Assembly (NCBI RefSeq): GCF_902498845.1
Contig: NZ_CABVLM010000018.1
Location: 24,635-88,634, forward strand
Direction of reading: 5' to 3'
DNA from: Pseudoalteromonas rhizosphaerae
GTDB lineage: Bacteria > Pseudomonadota > Gammaproteobacteria > Enterobacterales > Alteromonadaceae
Length of the DNA: 64,000 nt
Positions within the stretch are counted from its first letter, which is position 1. Each line of letters begins with the position of its first letter. Of the stretch, positions 28,304 to 36,609 are shown in pieces. Both the position numbers and the translations under genes were made by a program. The notes below the pieces were generated by a model. The model saw only the letters and a program-made list of their open reading frames with translations. It ran no database searches and had not been told where the DNA came from.

Positions 28304-28642
28304 GTGCTGATTAAAGTTCAGCTATATTATGCATTTTTTTAGGGAGTATTATTGAGTATAACAGTAAGCCCTTTTGCGCTGCCAAAACGGTACGCATGCT
28401 TGTAATTGGAGTCGGGAGATCCGCATGGGTTTTGCCCCTACACGATTAAAACTGAGTAATGGTGAGCAGATCATCGCTAACGGGGAGCTTAATTTTATCG
28501 ATATAAACCAAGTTGATGCAACGCAAACAAACGTAGGCAAGTTACCAAAGAGTATGAATAAACTTCCTTCTGTTTAATCATTTTCAACAGCAAATTACCT
28601 CGTTCATCGCAACGCCCTAACAGGTCCTATATTTTTCTAAAC
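28304..28642. other. 339-bp gap, possible 50-residue ORF only
   Basis: This gap lies between the SWIM gene and the convergent DKNYY gene. It holds no RNA gene that I recognise and no strong terminator. The only coding candidate is a short plus-strand frame from an ATG at 28425, with CGGGAG upstream, to 28577. It begins MGFAPTRLKLSNGEQIIANG and has no recognisable family. It may be a real small protein, or a remnant of a larger gene. Confidence 0.4.
28425..28577 (+). CDS. Possible small protein, 50 residues, unrecognised
   Basis: ATG at 28425 with GGGAG about seven bases upstream. The product is soluble and mildly basic, with no Cys, signal peptide or membrane segment. The frame is open further upstream to a TTG at 28374. 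Nothing else supports coding, so this is a low-confidence call kept because the ribosome site is good. Confidence 0.25.
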   Translation: MGFAPTRLKLSNGEQIIANGELNFIDINQVDATQTNVGKLPKSMNKLPSV

Positions 28643-29719
28643 TTAGCGCGTTGCAACAATCTCACCGCGAAAATAATAATGATATTTATCGTAAGCATCC
28701 GAATGAGTTTGTTCATCATATTGAGTGACTTTAAAGCTGTCAGCATCGACTTGTGTCATCGGCTTTGCCGACTTATATTGAGTTACGTAATAAACAGTCT
28801 CACCACTGCGATAGTAGTCGCGTTGAAAAATTTCAAAATTGCTGGGATCAGCCCCCATCAATACATGACTATCTTCACCATTTAAGTAAAAAATATGCTG
28901 ATTATCGCTAGCAAAGTTCTCGTCTAATCGTGTAAAACTGGCGGTATCTACATCAATGTCAGTTAAGATGGCTATATTTGCGTAAAAGATATGTTGCTGG
29001 TCTTTACCGTAACTATCATCGATAGGTTTAAATGACTGCGCATCTATTTCAGGCACTGGCTCATCGTTATGGTAAATGACTTGTCGGCCTTTCCTTCCAG
29101 AGATATTCCAAAAGCTATAAGAATAGGCCTTATAACTTTTAGGATCAGCTCCTGCAACAATACGCTCGCCTTTAACCACTTGCGAATCATTAATCCAATA
29201 AAGATCAGTACCAATAATCTTAGCCTTTAGATTATCAGAGTTAACACCGCTAATGGCGTTACCACAGTAGTAAAGGTGCTGTTTATCTTTGGCGTATAAT
29301 GCAGCGTCATAGGTATTCAAATTGGCTAAACTGTAAGTAGTAAAGCTTTCAGCGTCAGCGTTTTCTATTAACTTAGCATTAAAGTAAACATGCTGGTCAA
29401 CAACGCAATAACCCGCATTGGCAATACCTCGAAGCAGATTACTGATCATACCCGTATAGCCAAATATCACAAAGAAAAACCCAATAACAACAGCACTTAT
29501 CAGCGCCATTTTATAACTATCAATACCAAAATAACTGCCGCCAAATAAACCAATAAGCAAAAATAATGGTACTGGAAAACTTAATATGAGTATGGCAGAG
29601 AACACTTTTTGCTTATTATTCATCGCGCCAGGGGCACCAAACATCATCGGCGACATCATCATCATGCTTCCCCAAAAGCACAGTGCCAACGTGACTAAGA
29701 TATTAATTACTACAGACAT
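28643..29719 (-). CDS. Membrane protein with DKNYY repeats
   Basis: 358 residues; AAGGAAG precedes the ATG. The first ~120 residues hold two to three transmembrane helices with a Met-rich loop (MMMMSPMMFGAPG). The rest repeats a motif in which DKxxxYY or DxQHIFY is followed by an ADPxSF-type turn, as in the DKNYY family. About six copies are visible. The topology suggests an inner-membrane anchor with a repeat domain outside the membrane. The function of the family is unknown. It has no operon partner: the histone-deacetylase-like gene upstream is 78 bp away on the same strand. Confidence 0.78.
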   Translation of the reverse strand: MSVVINILVTLALCFWGSMMMMSPMMFGAPGAMNNKQKVFSAILILSFPVPLFLLIGLFGGSYFGIDSYKMALISAVVIGFFFVIFGYTGMISNLLRGIANAGYCVVDQHVYFNAKLIENADAESFTTYSLANLNTYDAALYAKDKQHLYYCGNAISGVNSDNLKAKIIGTDLYWINDSQVVKGERIVAGADPKSYKAYSYSFWNISGRKGRQVIYHNDEPVPEIDAQSFKPIDDSYGKDQQHIFYANIAILTDIDVDTASFTRLDENFASDNQHIFYLNGEDSHVLMGADPSNFEIFQRDYYRSGETVYYVTQYKSAKPMTQVDADSFKVTQYDEQTHSDAYDKYHYYFRGEIVATR

Positions 29720-29797
29720 TATCTTCCTTGTTTAATTAGTGGTATTGGTATCATACAACAACCAATATTTTTACTTAATTGTAGAATGAATATAAAG

Positions 29798-30721
29798 CTA
29801 CTCTTTTTCTTGTGCAAACACTCTAATATGTTCTATGGCGCTGCGCCCTAGCGCAGATAAATTATATCCTCCTTCTAAAAAAGAGATAATCCCTTTACAG
29901 CCAGTACTTTTTATCATGTCACACAGCTGTTGTGTCAACCAAGCATAATCAGCTTCAACGAACTTTAGGCTTGCCATATCATCTTCAAGGTGTGCATCAA
30001 ACCCAGCACTGATAAACAATAACTCAGGTTTGAATTCGCTAAGCTTTGGTAACCACTGCTGTAAGTAAACCTCTTTTAAATCATCGCCATCGCTGGCTAT
30101 TGGTAGCGGAGAATTAACTAATGTCTCGTTATTTTCAACGACAGTATTAGGATAAAAAGGATGCTGAAATAATGAGCAAAGCAACACATTGTCATCATCG
30201 ATAAAAATGTCTTGCGTACCATTACCGTGGTGAACATCAAAGTCGACAATCGCAATGCGCTTAATCCCTTTACTTTGCGCGTACTTAACCGAAATTGCTA
30301 AGTTATTAAACACACAAAAACCGGCAGAGGTTGTACGGTTTGCATGATGACCTGGTGGCCGTACGGAGCAAAATGCGGCATCGAGGTTATCCGCTAATAT
30401 TTCATCAACGGCTAATAACCCCGCACCTACCGCCCGCTCAATTGCCAAAAATGACTCTGGGCATAACCAAGTGTCGCCATCAAGTGATACTAAACCTTGT
30501 TCAGGGAGGGTGTTTTCCACCAGCGATACAAGGGCCTCATCATGGGCTAATAAGTAATGTTCACGTAATGCTTTAGGCGCTTGCTTTTGCTGCACAGCAA
30601 TATCCAAGCCACTGGCCAAGAGACGATCGGTAATTGCATCTAAGCGCTCAGGACACTCTGGATGATCCGCGATCATTTTGTGTTTACGGCAAAAAGGATG
30701 AGAAATAATCGCAGTACGCAT
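29798..30721 (-). CDS. Histone deacetylase family hydrolase (AcuC/HDAH-like)
   Basis: 307 residues, a zinc-dependent amidohydrolase of the arginase/HDAC fold. Seen: RPPGHHA (His125-His126 dyad), zinc ligands Asp162 and His164 in VDFDVHHGNGTQ and Asp242 in SAGFDAH, and the late GGY (LEGGYNLSALG) supplying the catalytic Tyr. Bacterial members remove acyl groups from polyamines, acetoin-related or protein lysine substrates; the specific substrate here is not clear. Cytoplasmic. TTGGAGC precedes the ATG. It lies just after the terminator of the serine-hydrolase gene, so it has its own promoter. Confidence 0.93.
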   Translation of the reverse strand: MRTAIISHPFCRKHKMIADHPECPERLDAITDRLLASGLDIAVQQKQAPKALREHYLLAHDEALVSLVENTLPEQGLVSLDGDTWLCPESFLAIERAVGAGLLAVDEILADNLDAAFCSVRPPGHHANRTTSAGFCVFNNLAISVKYAQSKGIKRIAIVDFDVHHGNGTQDIFIDDDNVLLCSLFQHPFYPNTVVENNETLVNSPLPIASDGDDLKEVYLQQWLPKLSEFKPELLFISAGFDAHLEDDMASLKFVEADYAWLTQQLCDMIKSTGCKGIISFLEGGYNLSALGRSAIEHIRVFAQEKE

Positions 30722-30756
30722 AAATGCTCCAAATGAGTTAACGACTGTAACTATAA

Positions 30757-30780
30757 CAAAGCCACCCTTAGGTGGCTTTG
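30757..30780 (-). terminator. Terminator of the serine hydrolase gene
   Basis: A perfect 10-bp stem CAAAGCCACC / GGTGGCTTTG with a 4-nt loop lies 14 bp after the minus-strand stop at 30794, followed on that strand by TTATAG. It separates the serine hydrolase from the deacetylase gene. Confidence 0.8.
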
Positions 30781-30793
30781 CGACTTTGGTTTA

Positions 30794-32338
30794 CTATTTA
30801 GCTTGTAAATGGAGGTTTCTAAAATCAAAACTGAAATCGGTCACTGCTGTTGATACTGCACGCATTGTCGCTTCATTAACACGATTTTTAGTGCTCATAT
30901 CAAAGCTAATATACGCATCAGCTTCGAGTAACTTTTCATCCCACTTGACGATAAATGTGTTGCCAGTGTAATGCTCAAGCTGCCCTTTTAAACGTTTGGT
31001 ATGCGTAAAATCAATACGTAGCTTACCGTCTAGCTCTTCAATAATAACATCACCATACCAATCATCGTGTAAGGTGCCGGTGTAGTTGATATTCGGCAAT
31101 TGGGGCTGGTAATCAGCTGGGGCGTCTGGCTTTGCATTTGCGTACGCTTCTTGTTTACCTTCAAAGTGCTTTTTAGCTAAATCTTCAACCCAATCTTTAT
31201 CTTCCAAGTCGAGTGCATCTTCAAGCACTTCATGGGTAATAGCAGAAAGCGCACTAAATGCTTGTTGATTACTAAGAATAACGATACCCAAGTTTTTTTC
31301 AGGAAGCAGTGTAACTTGCGATACCATTCCTAGAATTCCGCCGCCATGGCCTACCTTTTTAATACCGTGGTAGTCTTCAATGCTCCAGCCTAAACCATAA
31401 CCTCTAAATTGCTGATGGTAAGCCTCATAAGCGCTTTTTGATGCCAGTGAGGTAATATGTGGATGCCACATTTGCACTTGTTGTTTTTCACTGAACAACT
31501 GCTCTCCATTTGGCATTTTACCATGGGCTAATTGTGTGCGTAGCCATTGGCTCATATCATTCACACTTGATGCAATCGCGCCGGCACCACGAAAATCCTC
31601 TAGGTAATTAACGAAAAATGGATGTAATTGACCATCCATTGGAATATGACCCGTTGCCCAGTTTTTATTACTTTTTGGAATACGCGAAAAACCGGCGCGT
31701 GAGTTATCCATGTGCAAAGGCTGGAGAATATTCTTTTCAATATAATCATTCCAGCTCATACCTGAGACCCGTGCGACCACCTCGCCAGCGGTCACAAACA
31801 TCAAGTTGTTATAAGCGTAAGTGCTGCGAAAACTACTAGCTGGTTTTAAATATTTTAAGCCGGCTAAAATCTCTTCAATCGATTTATCGGTTGATGGCCA
31901 AATCATTAAATCACCTTGGCCTAGTCCTAAACCACTACGGTGACTTAATAAATCACGGATCGTCATTTCGCGGGTTACATAAGGGTCGTATAAACGAAAT
32001 TCAGGAAGGTGATCAATTACCTTGTCATCCCAACTGAGCTTTTCTTCATCAACTAATTTTGCCAATGCCGCAACCGTAAATGCTTTAGTATTTGATGCAA
32101 TACCAAATAAGGTGTCTTTATTCACCTTGCTACCAGTATCTAAGTTACTAACACCAAAGCCTTTAGCAAAAATAACCTTATCGTTTTCAACAATCGCCAC
32201 AGCCATACCCGGCACATCAAAGCGCGCCATTGAATTTTCAATCACTTGATTAATGTGCTTGGTATCAATATCAGCGTAGCTATTAAATGCACAGCCCGCT
32301 AATAAGGTGGCCGCTATCGCTAGTTTAGTTAATTTCAT
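30794..32338 (-). CDS. Serine hydrolase lipoprotein, class C beta-lactamase/penicillin-binding family
   Basis: 514 residues from the ATG at 32338 (AAGGA upstream). Signal peptide with lipobox LAGC (Cys16), so membrane-anchored in the periplasm. Catalytic motifs: SNTK (Ser82, Lys85), YAYNN (Tyr-x-Asn) and HGGG. After the ~350-residue hydrolase domain there is a C-terminal beta-rich domain of the DUF3471 type (about 400-514, GTLHDDWYGDV onwards). Such proteins act as D-aminopeptidases or esterases; this is probably not a resistance enzyme, though I cannot exclude beta-lactam hydrolysis. It is preceded on the same strand by the cyclotransferase-like gene, 30 bp away. Confidence 0.9.
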   Translation of the reverse strand: MKLTKLAIAATLLAGCAFNSYADIDTKHINQVIENSMARFDVPGMAVAIVENDKVIFAKGFGVSNLDTGSKVNKDTLFGIASNTKAFTVAALAKLVDEEKLSWDDKVIDHLPEFRLYDPYVTREMTIRDLLSHRSGLGLGQGDLMIWPSTDKSIEEILAGLKYLKPASSFRSTYAYNNLMFVTAGEVVARVSGMSWNDYIEKNILQPLHMDNSRAGFSRIPKSNKNWATGHIPMDGQLHPFFVNYLEDFRGAGAIASSVNDMSQWLRTQLAHGKMPNGEQLFSEKQQVQMWHPHITSLASKSAYEAYHQQFRGYGLGWSIEDYHGIKKVGHGGGILGMVSQVTLLPEKNLGIVILSNQQAFSALSAITHEVLEDALDLEDKDWVEDLAKKHFEGKQEAYANAKPDAPADYQPQLPNINYTGTLHDDWYGDVIIEELDGKLRIDFTHTKRLKGQLEHYTGNTFIVKWDEKLLEADAYISFDMSTKNRVNEATMRAVSTAVTDFSFDFRNLHLQAK

Positions 32339-32368
32339 AATAATCCTTGGAGTTATCATTTTAGTTTT

Positions 32369-32863
32369 TTATTTTTGATGTACAGCAAACTCAATGGCTG
32401 CACGCGCACTGTCGCTATCTTGGCAGGTTGGCCGAGACTTTATAGCATCACTGTACGCATTTGGCACACCTGCTTCAAGCGCACCGCGATGAACGTGCTG
32501 CATATACCAATCGTAAGGCAATATCTGCGCATCAGTGGTGTTGGCAATATAACAATGCGCCGCTACTTTTTGCCCATCAAGTAATGTTACTTGAATATCC
32601 ACGCAGTCATAGCGAGACCCTTCGATAGCGTCTAAAATCGTTTTTTCTGCGTCATTGAGTTGATATACCACGCCATATACTTGCGCGTTCTTATCATTTG
32701 ATGGGCGTACATTGCCTTTTCCTGAGCCATCAGTACTTACCATATCAAAGGTTAACTCGTAACCGGCTAGTATTGCCGTACCAATACGAGTAGCGTTTGG
32801 TAAACGCGCCAACAAACGACTCGACGACATATTTGAACCAAACGAAAAATTATATACAGCCAT
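32369..32863 (-). CDS. Gamma-glutamylcyclotransferase-like protein
   Basis: 164 residues from the ATG at 32863 (a GTG two codons upstream is possible). The GGCT fold is shown by the opening VYNFSFGSNMSSSRLL (substrate-binding GSN loop), GYELTFD, YGVVYQL and the acidic catalytic residue in LDAIEGSRYD. Members cleave gamma-glutamyl dipeptides to 5-oxoproline or related products. Cytoplasmic. It sits in a run of minus-strand genes. Confidence 0.88.
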   Translation of the reverse strand: MAVYNFSFGSNMSSSRLLARLPNATRIGTAILAGYELTFDMVSTDGSGKGNVRPSNDKNAQVYGVVYQLNDAEKTILDAIEGSRYDCVDIQVTLLDGQKVAAHCYIANTTDAQILPYDWYMQHVHRGALEAGVPNAYSDAIKSRPTCQDSDSARAAIEFAVHQK

Positions 32864-32897
32864 ATTCACCTACTACAGATTTCTGTTAAAACAACAC

Positions 32898-33521
32898 TTA
32901 CACTACAATTCTTATTGCTAGAGCGATCAAAATCACGCCAATACCACGGTCAAACCAATAGCCACTTTTTTGAAAAAAACCGCGAACACTAGGCTTTGAT
33001 AGCACCAAGGATAGAAACGAAAACCACGCCCACGTTGCCAATGCCATATACAGCCCATAGCCTGCTTGCACAATTAATGGCGTTGATTGGCTGATCACTA
33101 AAGTAAACAACGACATAAAAAATAACGTGGCTTTTGGGTTTAACGCATTGGTTAAAAAGCCGCGACGAAATGCAATCCAACTGGATTCAACACCTTGAGA
33201 TTGAAAAACAGTTTCTTGCTGCGCTGGCGCCGGTCTAGCACTTCTAAGCGCTTGTACACCAATGTAGGCCAAGTATGCACCCGCTAAATATTTTAATGCC
33301 ATAAATACGTTTGGTGATTGCGTTAATAAAACTGCAACGCCGAGTAAGCAGTAACTAACATGTAATAAAATAGCCAGGCCTACCCCAAAGCTGGTCCACA
33401 ATGCATTACGACGCCCCTGCTGAATACTTTGTTTAAGCACAATGGCAAAATCAGGGCCGGGGCTTGCTACAGCAAAAAAGTGCGCCAGTGCAATCAATAA
33501 AAACTCATCTAAATAAGCCAC
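32898..33521 (-). CDS. LysE/RhtB family amino-acid exporter
   Basis: 207 residues with about six transmembrane helices and the family start (AHFFAVASPGPDFAIVLKQS, with the conserved SPGPD). It probably exports an amino acid such as homoserine, threonine or lysine. The start is a GTG at 33521, three bases after the stop of the upstream unknown gene; GGGG lies just before it, which implies translational coupling. The substrate cannot be inferred from neighbours. Confidence 0.9.
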   Translation of the reverse strand: MAYLDEFLLIALAHFFAVASPGPDFAIVLKQSIQQGRRNALWTSFGVGLAILLHVSYCLLGVAVLLTQSPNVFMALKYLAGAYLAYIGVQALRSARPAPAQQETVFQSQGVESSWIAFRRGFLTNALNPKATLFFMSLFTLVISQSTPLIVQAGYGLYMALATWAWFSFLSLVLSKPSVRGFFQKSGYWFDRGIGVILIALAIRIVV

Positions 33522-33524
33522 CCA

Positions 33525-34307
33525 TTACCCCGTTTTTTTATCATCAAGCGCTAACAAAAACGGATTAGCAGTACTATTAACTAAGGCTTTTATTTCTTTT
33601 TGCGCCTTTTTAAAGTGGCTGCGTAAGTGCGGTTTTAAATACTTTTTAGAATCTTTATAGCCTTTAAAATGGCAAATAAGGGCATGCATAAATAAGGTTT
33701 GCGGTTCACTAAGTGCAGCTTGTCTGTTCGCATAGGGGTTGTAACACGAGCCACAGCCCCCTTTAAACTGATACACCGTATTGCTCATCATTACCCCAAA
33801 ACCTAAAAAACATGCCACGGCATCGGCGGCTTGTGGTAAAAACTCTTTACCACCTGGTGGCAACACGCCCACATGGTGGATCATAATTGTCGCTAAAGTA
33901 CCGGCAAAGCTAGCCACTAAATCTTGTGGCTGATTAATTTGATTTGGATTAAATGACACATTAACCGTATGGCTTGGCGGCACTATTAATTGGCTATTAT
34001 CACCACGTAACTGATTGCTAAAAGCAAAATGAGGAAATACTTGCGGCTGCAATTGCTGTGGCGCCACCAGCGAAATTGGCCAAGCTTGCAGCCCCGCATA
34101 GTCAACCACTCGCTCAAACACTTTACTGGCCATTTCTTCAATGCTTGAAACCGCATCGGGAAAGCATTGGTGGTTTGGCAAAACTAATTGCGAGTTATTA
34201 ATGAAATAATCGCTGTCAAAATTTTCCACCGCCCACACAAAAGTATCAATCAGCCATTGCTGCTCTTGTTCATCTAATAAAGGTTTGCTTTTAAATAACG
34301 CTAACAT
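33525..34307 (-). CDS. Conserved hypothetical protein, unknown fold
   Basis: 260 residues, soluble and without signal peptide. I do not recognise a family. Visible features: an N-terminal LDEQEQQWL helix, an aromatic stretch around WPISLVAPQQLQ, IMIHHVGVLPPGG (two adjacent His, possible metal site), a Cys cluster GGCGSCYNPYANRQ and a basic C-terminal helix. The Cys/His content may mark metal binding. It sits between creA and the lysE gene (3 bp), so it may be cotranscribed with both. Confidence 0.7.
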   Translation of the reverse strand: MLALFKSKPLLDEQEQQWLIDTFVWAVENFDSDYFINNSQLVLPNHQCFPDAVSSIEEMASKVFERVVDYAGLQAWPISLVAPQQLQPQVFPHFAFSNQLRGDNSQLIVPPSHTVNVSFNPNQINQPQDLVASFAGTLATIMIHHVGVLPPGGKEFLPQAADAVACFLGFGVMMSNTVYQFKGGCGSCYNPYANRQAALSEPQTLFMHALICHFKGYKDSKKYLKPHLRSHFKKAQKEIKALVNSTANPFLLALDDKKTG

Positions 34308-34322
34308 AGTTTGCTCTTTTGC

Positions 34323-34793
34323 TTATTCTTGCTCTTGTGCCCATGCCCATGCTTGGGTGTTATACAATGGCACAGTGGATAACGCATGATGATGACTGCC
34401 GGTTGACTCTTTAGTTGAGTACGACAGATATAACAGAGTTCGCGTTTGCGCATCATAAATTCGACGCACTTTTAACGATTTAAATAAAATACTTTTTGAT
34501 GATTTAAATACCACCTCACCCGACTTACTACGGTCAATCGCTTGTAATTGGTCGGCAGTAATTGGTCCTGTTTGGCGACACGCAATAGACATATCTGACG
34601 GATCAGCAAAATCTAAGTTTGCTTCGATATGGCTAATATGACAGGTTATGCCTTTTACTAACGGGTCTTGTTGCGAGTTAACTTTAATATCTTTAGTGGT
34701 AAATAATCCCAAACTAACTGATGCAACATCATCAGAGCAGCCCGCTAAGGTGATCAATAAACCTGTCAATACGCCTATCATTATAGGTTTCAT
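34323..34793 (-). CDS. creA: CreA family periplasmic lipoprotein
   Basis: 156 residues. Lipobox LAGC near residue 18. Family blocks present: VSLGLFTTKD, DPLVKGITCHISH, MSIACRQTGPI, EVVFKSSKSILFKSLKVRRIYDA and LLYLSYSTK. CreA is widely conserved in Gammaproteobacteria, with no established activity. The two Cys in ITCHIS and IACRQ may form a disulfide. GGAGCAAG precedes the start; probably first gene of the minus-strand set creA, unknown, lysE. Confidence 0.92.
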   Translation of the reverse strand: MKPIMIGVLTGLLITLAGCSDDVASVSLGLFTTKDIKVNSQQDPLVKGITCHISHIEANLDFADPSDMSIACRQTGPITADQLQAIDRSKSGEVVFKSSKSILFKSLKVRRIYDAQTRTLLYLSYSTKESTGSHHHALSTVPLYNTQAWAWAQEQE

Positions 34794-34897
34794 ATATTAC
34801 TTGCTCCATGTAGGGGTAAACGATTCGTGGCTTACATTTAATATTCAGCTATGTTTCAATACTAACTTAAATTAATCACAACAACGAGCACGACACC

Positions 34898-35118
34898 ATG
34901 AAAAAAGTATTTGTTTTACTGTGCTTACTGTTAGTAAGTCAGAGTGCGTTAGCTGGTTATTCACTGGGTCTTTATACTGGCTTGTAACGATCGTCAATAA
35001 TGCCAGTAACGTTTCATGTGCATTACCAACAGACGAAAACAAGCAATGCTTGTGGCATTTTGATGGTGATATACTCAATCAGTTTCAAACCAGCTTAGGT
35101 TTCACATATCGTTTTTAG
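34898..35118 (+). pseudogene. Decayed exported protein gene (frameshift or internal deletion)
   Basis: An ATG at 34898 opens a clear signal peptide, MKKVFVLLCLLLVSQSALAG, then GYSLGLYTGL, and hits a stop at 34983-34985 after only 28 residues. In another frame the sequence continues as an open C-terminal piece with NNASNVSCALPTDENKQ and ends TSLGFTYRF before a stop at 35116-35118, the aromatic terminus expected of a beta-barrel. The pieces lie in different frames, so a frameshift or deletion is likely. It could also be a sequencing indel. Confidence 0.5.
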
Positions 35119-35135
35119 GGGAGCAAATAGATAAC

Positions 35136-35465
35136 ATGCCACATATCATCATTGAACATTCTGAAGATTTACCGGTATTACCGCAGGTATTGGTTGAAAA
35201 AATTCATCAAGCAACGTTTAACAGTGGCTTGTTTGAATTAGCAACGATCAAAACTCGCGCTATAGCCTATACACATTATCAATTGGGCGATGGTAAGGAA
35301 GGTTTTATCCATATTAGCGCACACATTATGCAAGGACGTACGATTAAACAAAAGCAACAACTCAGCGAGCAGTTGTTAGACTGTTTAAAAATATACTGCC
35401 GAGAATCAGACAGCTTAAGCGTTAACGTTCACGATATGGAACACGAAATTTACCGAAAGTGTTAA
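35136..35465 (+). CDS. 5-carboxymethyl-2-hydroxymuconate isomerase-like tautomerase
   Basis: 109 residues of the CHMI family (tautomerase superfamily). Pro2, which becomes the catalytic N-terminal proline after Met removal, is in MPHIIIEHSEDL; later blocks are RAIAYTHYQLGDGKEGFIHI and LSVNVHDMEHEIYRKC. Known members isomerise an intermediate of homoprotocatechuate breakdown, but no other gene of that pathway is nearby, so the true substrate is uncertain. GGGAG precedes the ATG at a long spacing. Confidence 0.85.
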   Translation: MPHIIIEHSEDLPVLPQVLVEKIHQATFNSGLFELATIKTRAIAYTHYQLGDGKEGFIHISAHIMQGRTIKQKQQLSEQLLDCLKIYCRESDSLSVNVHDMEHEIYRKC

Positions 35466-35509
35466 ACATTTAAAGTAAATTTCAATCTCTAATCAATCTG
35501 CAATAACAG

Positions 35510-35530
35510 CACCATCTTCGAAAGAAGGTG
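35510..35530 (+). terminator. Weak hairpin after the tautomerase gene
   Basis: Stem CACCATCTT / AAGAAGGTG with one mismatch and a 3-nt loop, 44 bp after the stop. The T-run after it is poor, so termination is only possible. Confidence 0.4.
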
Positions 35531-35586
35531 GTCTTAAATGCCTTCCTTGGTCGCGTCAGATAAAAGTGAATAAATCTTAACTTGAT

Positions 35587-35626
35587 CTGTCAGATTCGAT
35601 TAACAGGACTCAATCAAATCTGACAG
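35587..35626. repeat. 15-bp inverted repeat in the accessory region
   Basis: Arms CTGTCAGATTCGATT (35587-35601) and AATCAAATCTGACAG (35612-35626) match with one mismatch and a 10-nt spacer. It lies between the tautomerase gene and the first attC-like site. A boundary or protein-binding site is possible; no transposase is near. Confidence 0.5.
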
Positions 35627-35652
35627 TCGCATATGTGCCAATTGCAGACGTT

Positions 35653-35708
35653 CGTAACACCCGCTTAACAGGCACTTGGACCAAGCTTTTTGCGTCCTCT
35701 GTTGAAAC
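35653..35708 (-). repeat. attC-like site after the HEPN gene
   Basis: On the minus strand, right after the HEPN stop, the sequence runs from GTTTCAACAGAGG to an end AAGCGGGTGTTACG. AACAG (35667-35671, plus strand) pairs with CTGTT (35699-35703), around CTTGG/CCAAG. Unpaired bases and the AAGCGGGTGTTA ending recall integron attC sites. Confidence 0.42.
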
Positions 35709-35713
35709 TTTTT

Positions 35714-36244
35714 TTAGGCACTTTCCGCCTTGAGCTTTTCTATTTCCCTTGAAACAGCCTCTTCTGTTAAACCATGCTGTTGCCAGATGTGTAAGTAGAC
35801 ACCTTCAATAAACTGGTCCCATTTATTGAATAGCTTTATCAATTCAGTTAATTCTTTAATCATTTTCATACGCCCTAACTTAGTATGAAATTGACCAATT
35901 GAATCAAAAAAATAGTCATGAGCTAACCAATTCCTTTTATCTAAAGCTTGTTTCAATTCCACTAACACCTCATCAGAGGTACTAAGCTCTTTTTTTACCA
36001 TCCCCAACAAGCGACCAAATGTATTTTTATTTATGCCTTCAAAAAGAGCATCCCATTCTTCTTGAGACACTATATTTTTATCAGTGAGAGTGTATGTAAA
36101 AGCTAAATTCACCAAGGCTTTTTCTAAACATTGTGCCGCATATGAAGCCAAACCAAAAAACGCGTAAACTTCTTTTTCATCAAATGATTCTGGTTCTGGA
36201 ACTTCTTTAGGTTTAATTTTGATATAAGTGTTTTCGCGAACCAT
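35714..36244 (-). CDS. HEPN-like protein with Rx4H motif
   Basis: 176 residues, all helical, no signal peptide. The family cannot be named with certainty, but RNWLAHDYF contains Arg104 and His109 spaced Rx4H, the catalytic pattern of HEPN ribonucleases, preceded by a helix FGLASYAAQCLEKALVNLAF typical of such four-helix bundles. HEPN proteins are common in toxin-antitoxin and anti-phage systems, so a toxin or defence role is plausible (inference). The gene lies between two attC-like sites, as in a gene cassette; no antitoxin partner is obvious. The ribosome site is weak. Confidence 0.7.
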   Translation of the reverse strand: MVRENTYIKIKPKEVPEPESFDEKEVYAFFGLASYAAQCLEKALVNLAFTYTLTDKNIVSQEEWDALFEGINKNTFGRLLGMVKKELSTSDEVLVELKQALDKRNWLAHDYFFDSIGQFHTKLGRMKMIKELTELIKLFNKWDQFIEGVYLHIWQQHGLTEEAVSREIEKLKAESA

Positions 36245-36271
36245 CGTGAATGCCTATCGCTTGCCGTAAAC

Positions 36272-36353
36272 GGCATAAGATAGCAGGCTAAAATTTGCGA
36301 CAAAGGAGCACAGCCTGCTGTTTTGTGTCCTTTGTTTGACGGACTTGTTATAC
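36272..36353 (-). repeat. attC-like site between the 82-residue gene and the HEPN gene
   Basis: The minus strand runs from GTATAACAAGTCCGTCAAAC, which contains the stop codon of the upstream gene, to CTTATGC. CAAAGGAGCAC (36301-36311) pairs with GTGTCCTTTG (36325-36334) with a bulged base, and AGCAGGCT (36282-36289) with AGCCTGCT (36312-36319). The two stems interlock, so only one forms or a pseudoknot is made. R' is CTTATGC rather than GTTRRRY, so the site may be decayed. Confidence 0.45.
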
Positions 36354-36596
36354 GTTTTTTAGGCCATCAAACGGGTTAATTGTGATATTTATACTTTGCA
36401 AAAAATCATCATTGCCTCTAGTAAAAACAAAGGGTTTTCCAGGAACTATTGTTTGAGTGATAACCCACCCACCTGAGAATTTCATTTCAACATCAATTAT
36501 ATTCGCTTCACCGCTAAAATTAATTGTTACGTCTTCTCCAACAGGAGTTCTCTTTATTGTGTCTGTTAAAACTTGCTCTAATTCAAATTCTCTCAT
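36348..36596 (-). CDS. Small hypothetical protein, 82 residues
   Basis: Unrecognised. It begins MREFELEQVLTDTIKRT and contains a beta-rich core (INFSGEANIIDVEMKFSGGWVI). It is acidic and soluble, with GAGGGAACA before the ATG. Its stop codon lies inside the following attC-like site and GTTATAC lies 14 bp before its start, the tight fit seen in integron gene cassettes. Confidence 0.6.
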   Translation of the reverse strand: MREFELEQVLTDTIKRTPVGEDVTINFSGEANIIDVEMKFSGGWVITQTIVPGKPFVFTRGNDDFLQSINITINPFDGLKNV

Positions 36597-36609
36597 TGTT
36601 CCCTCAAAA

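Noticed and set aside
30794..32338. Beta-lactam resistance gene
   Set aside because: Motifs fit the broad serine hydrolase family with a DUF3471 tail, which is usually not a resistance enzyme.
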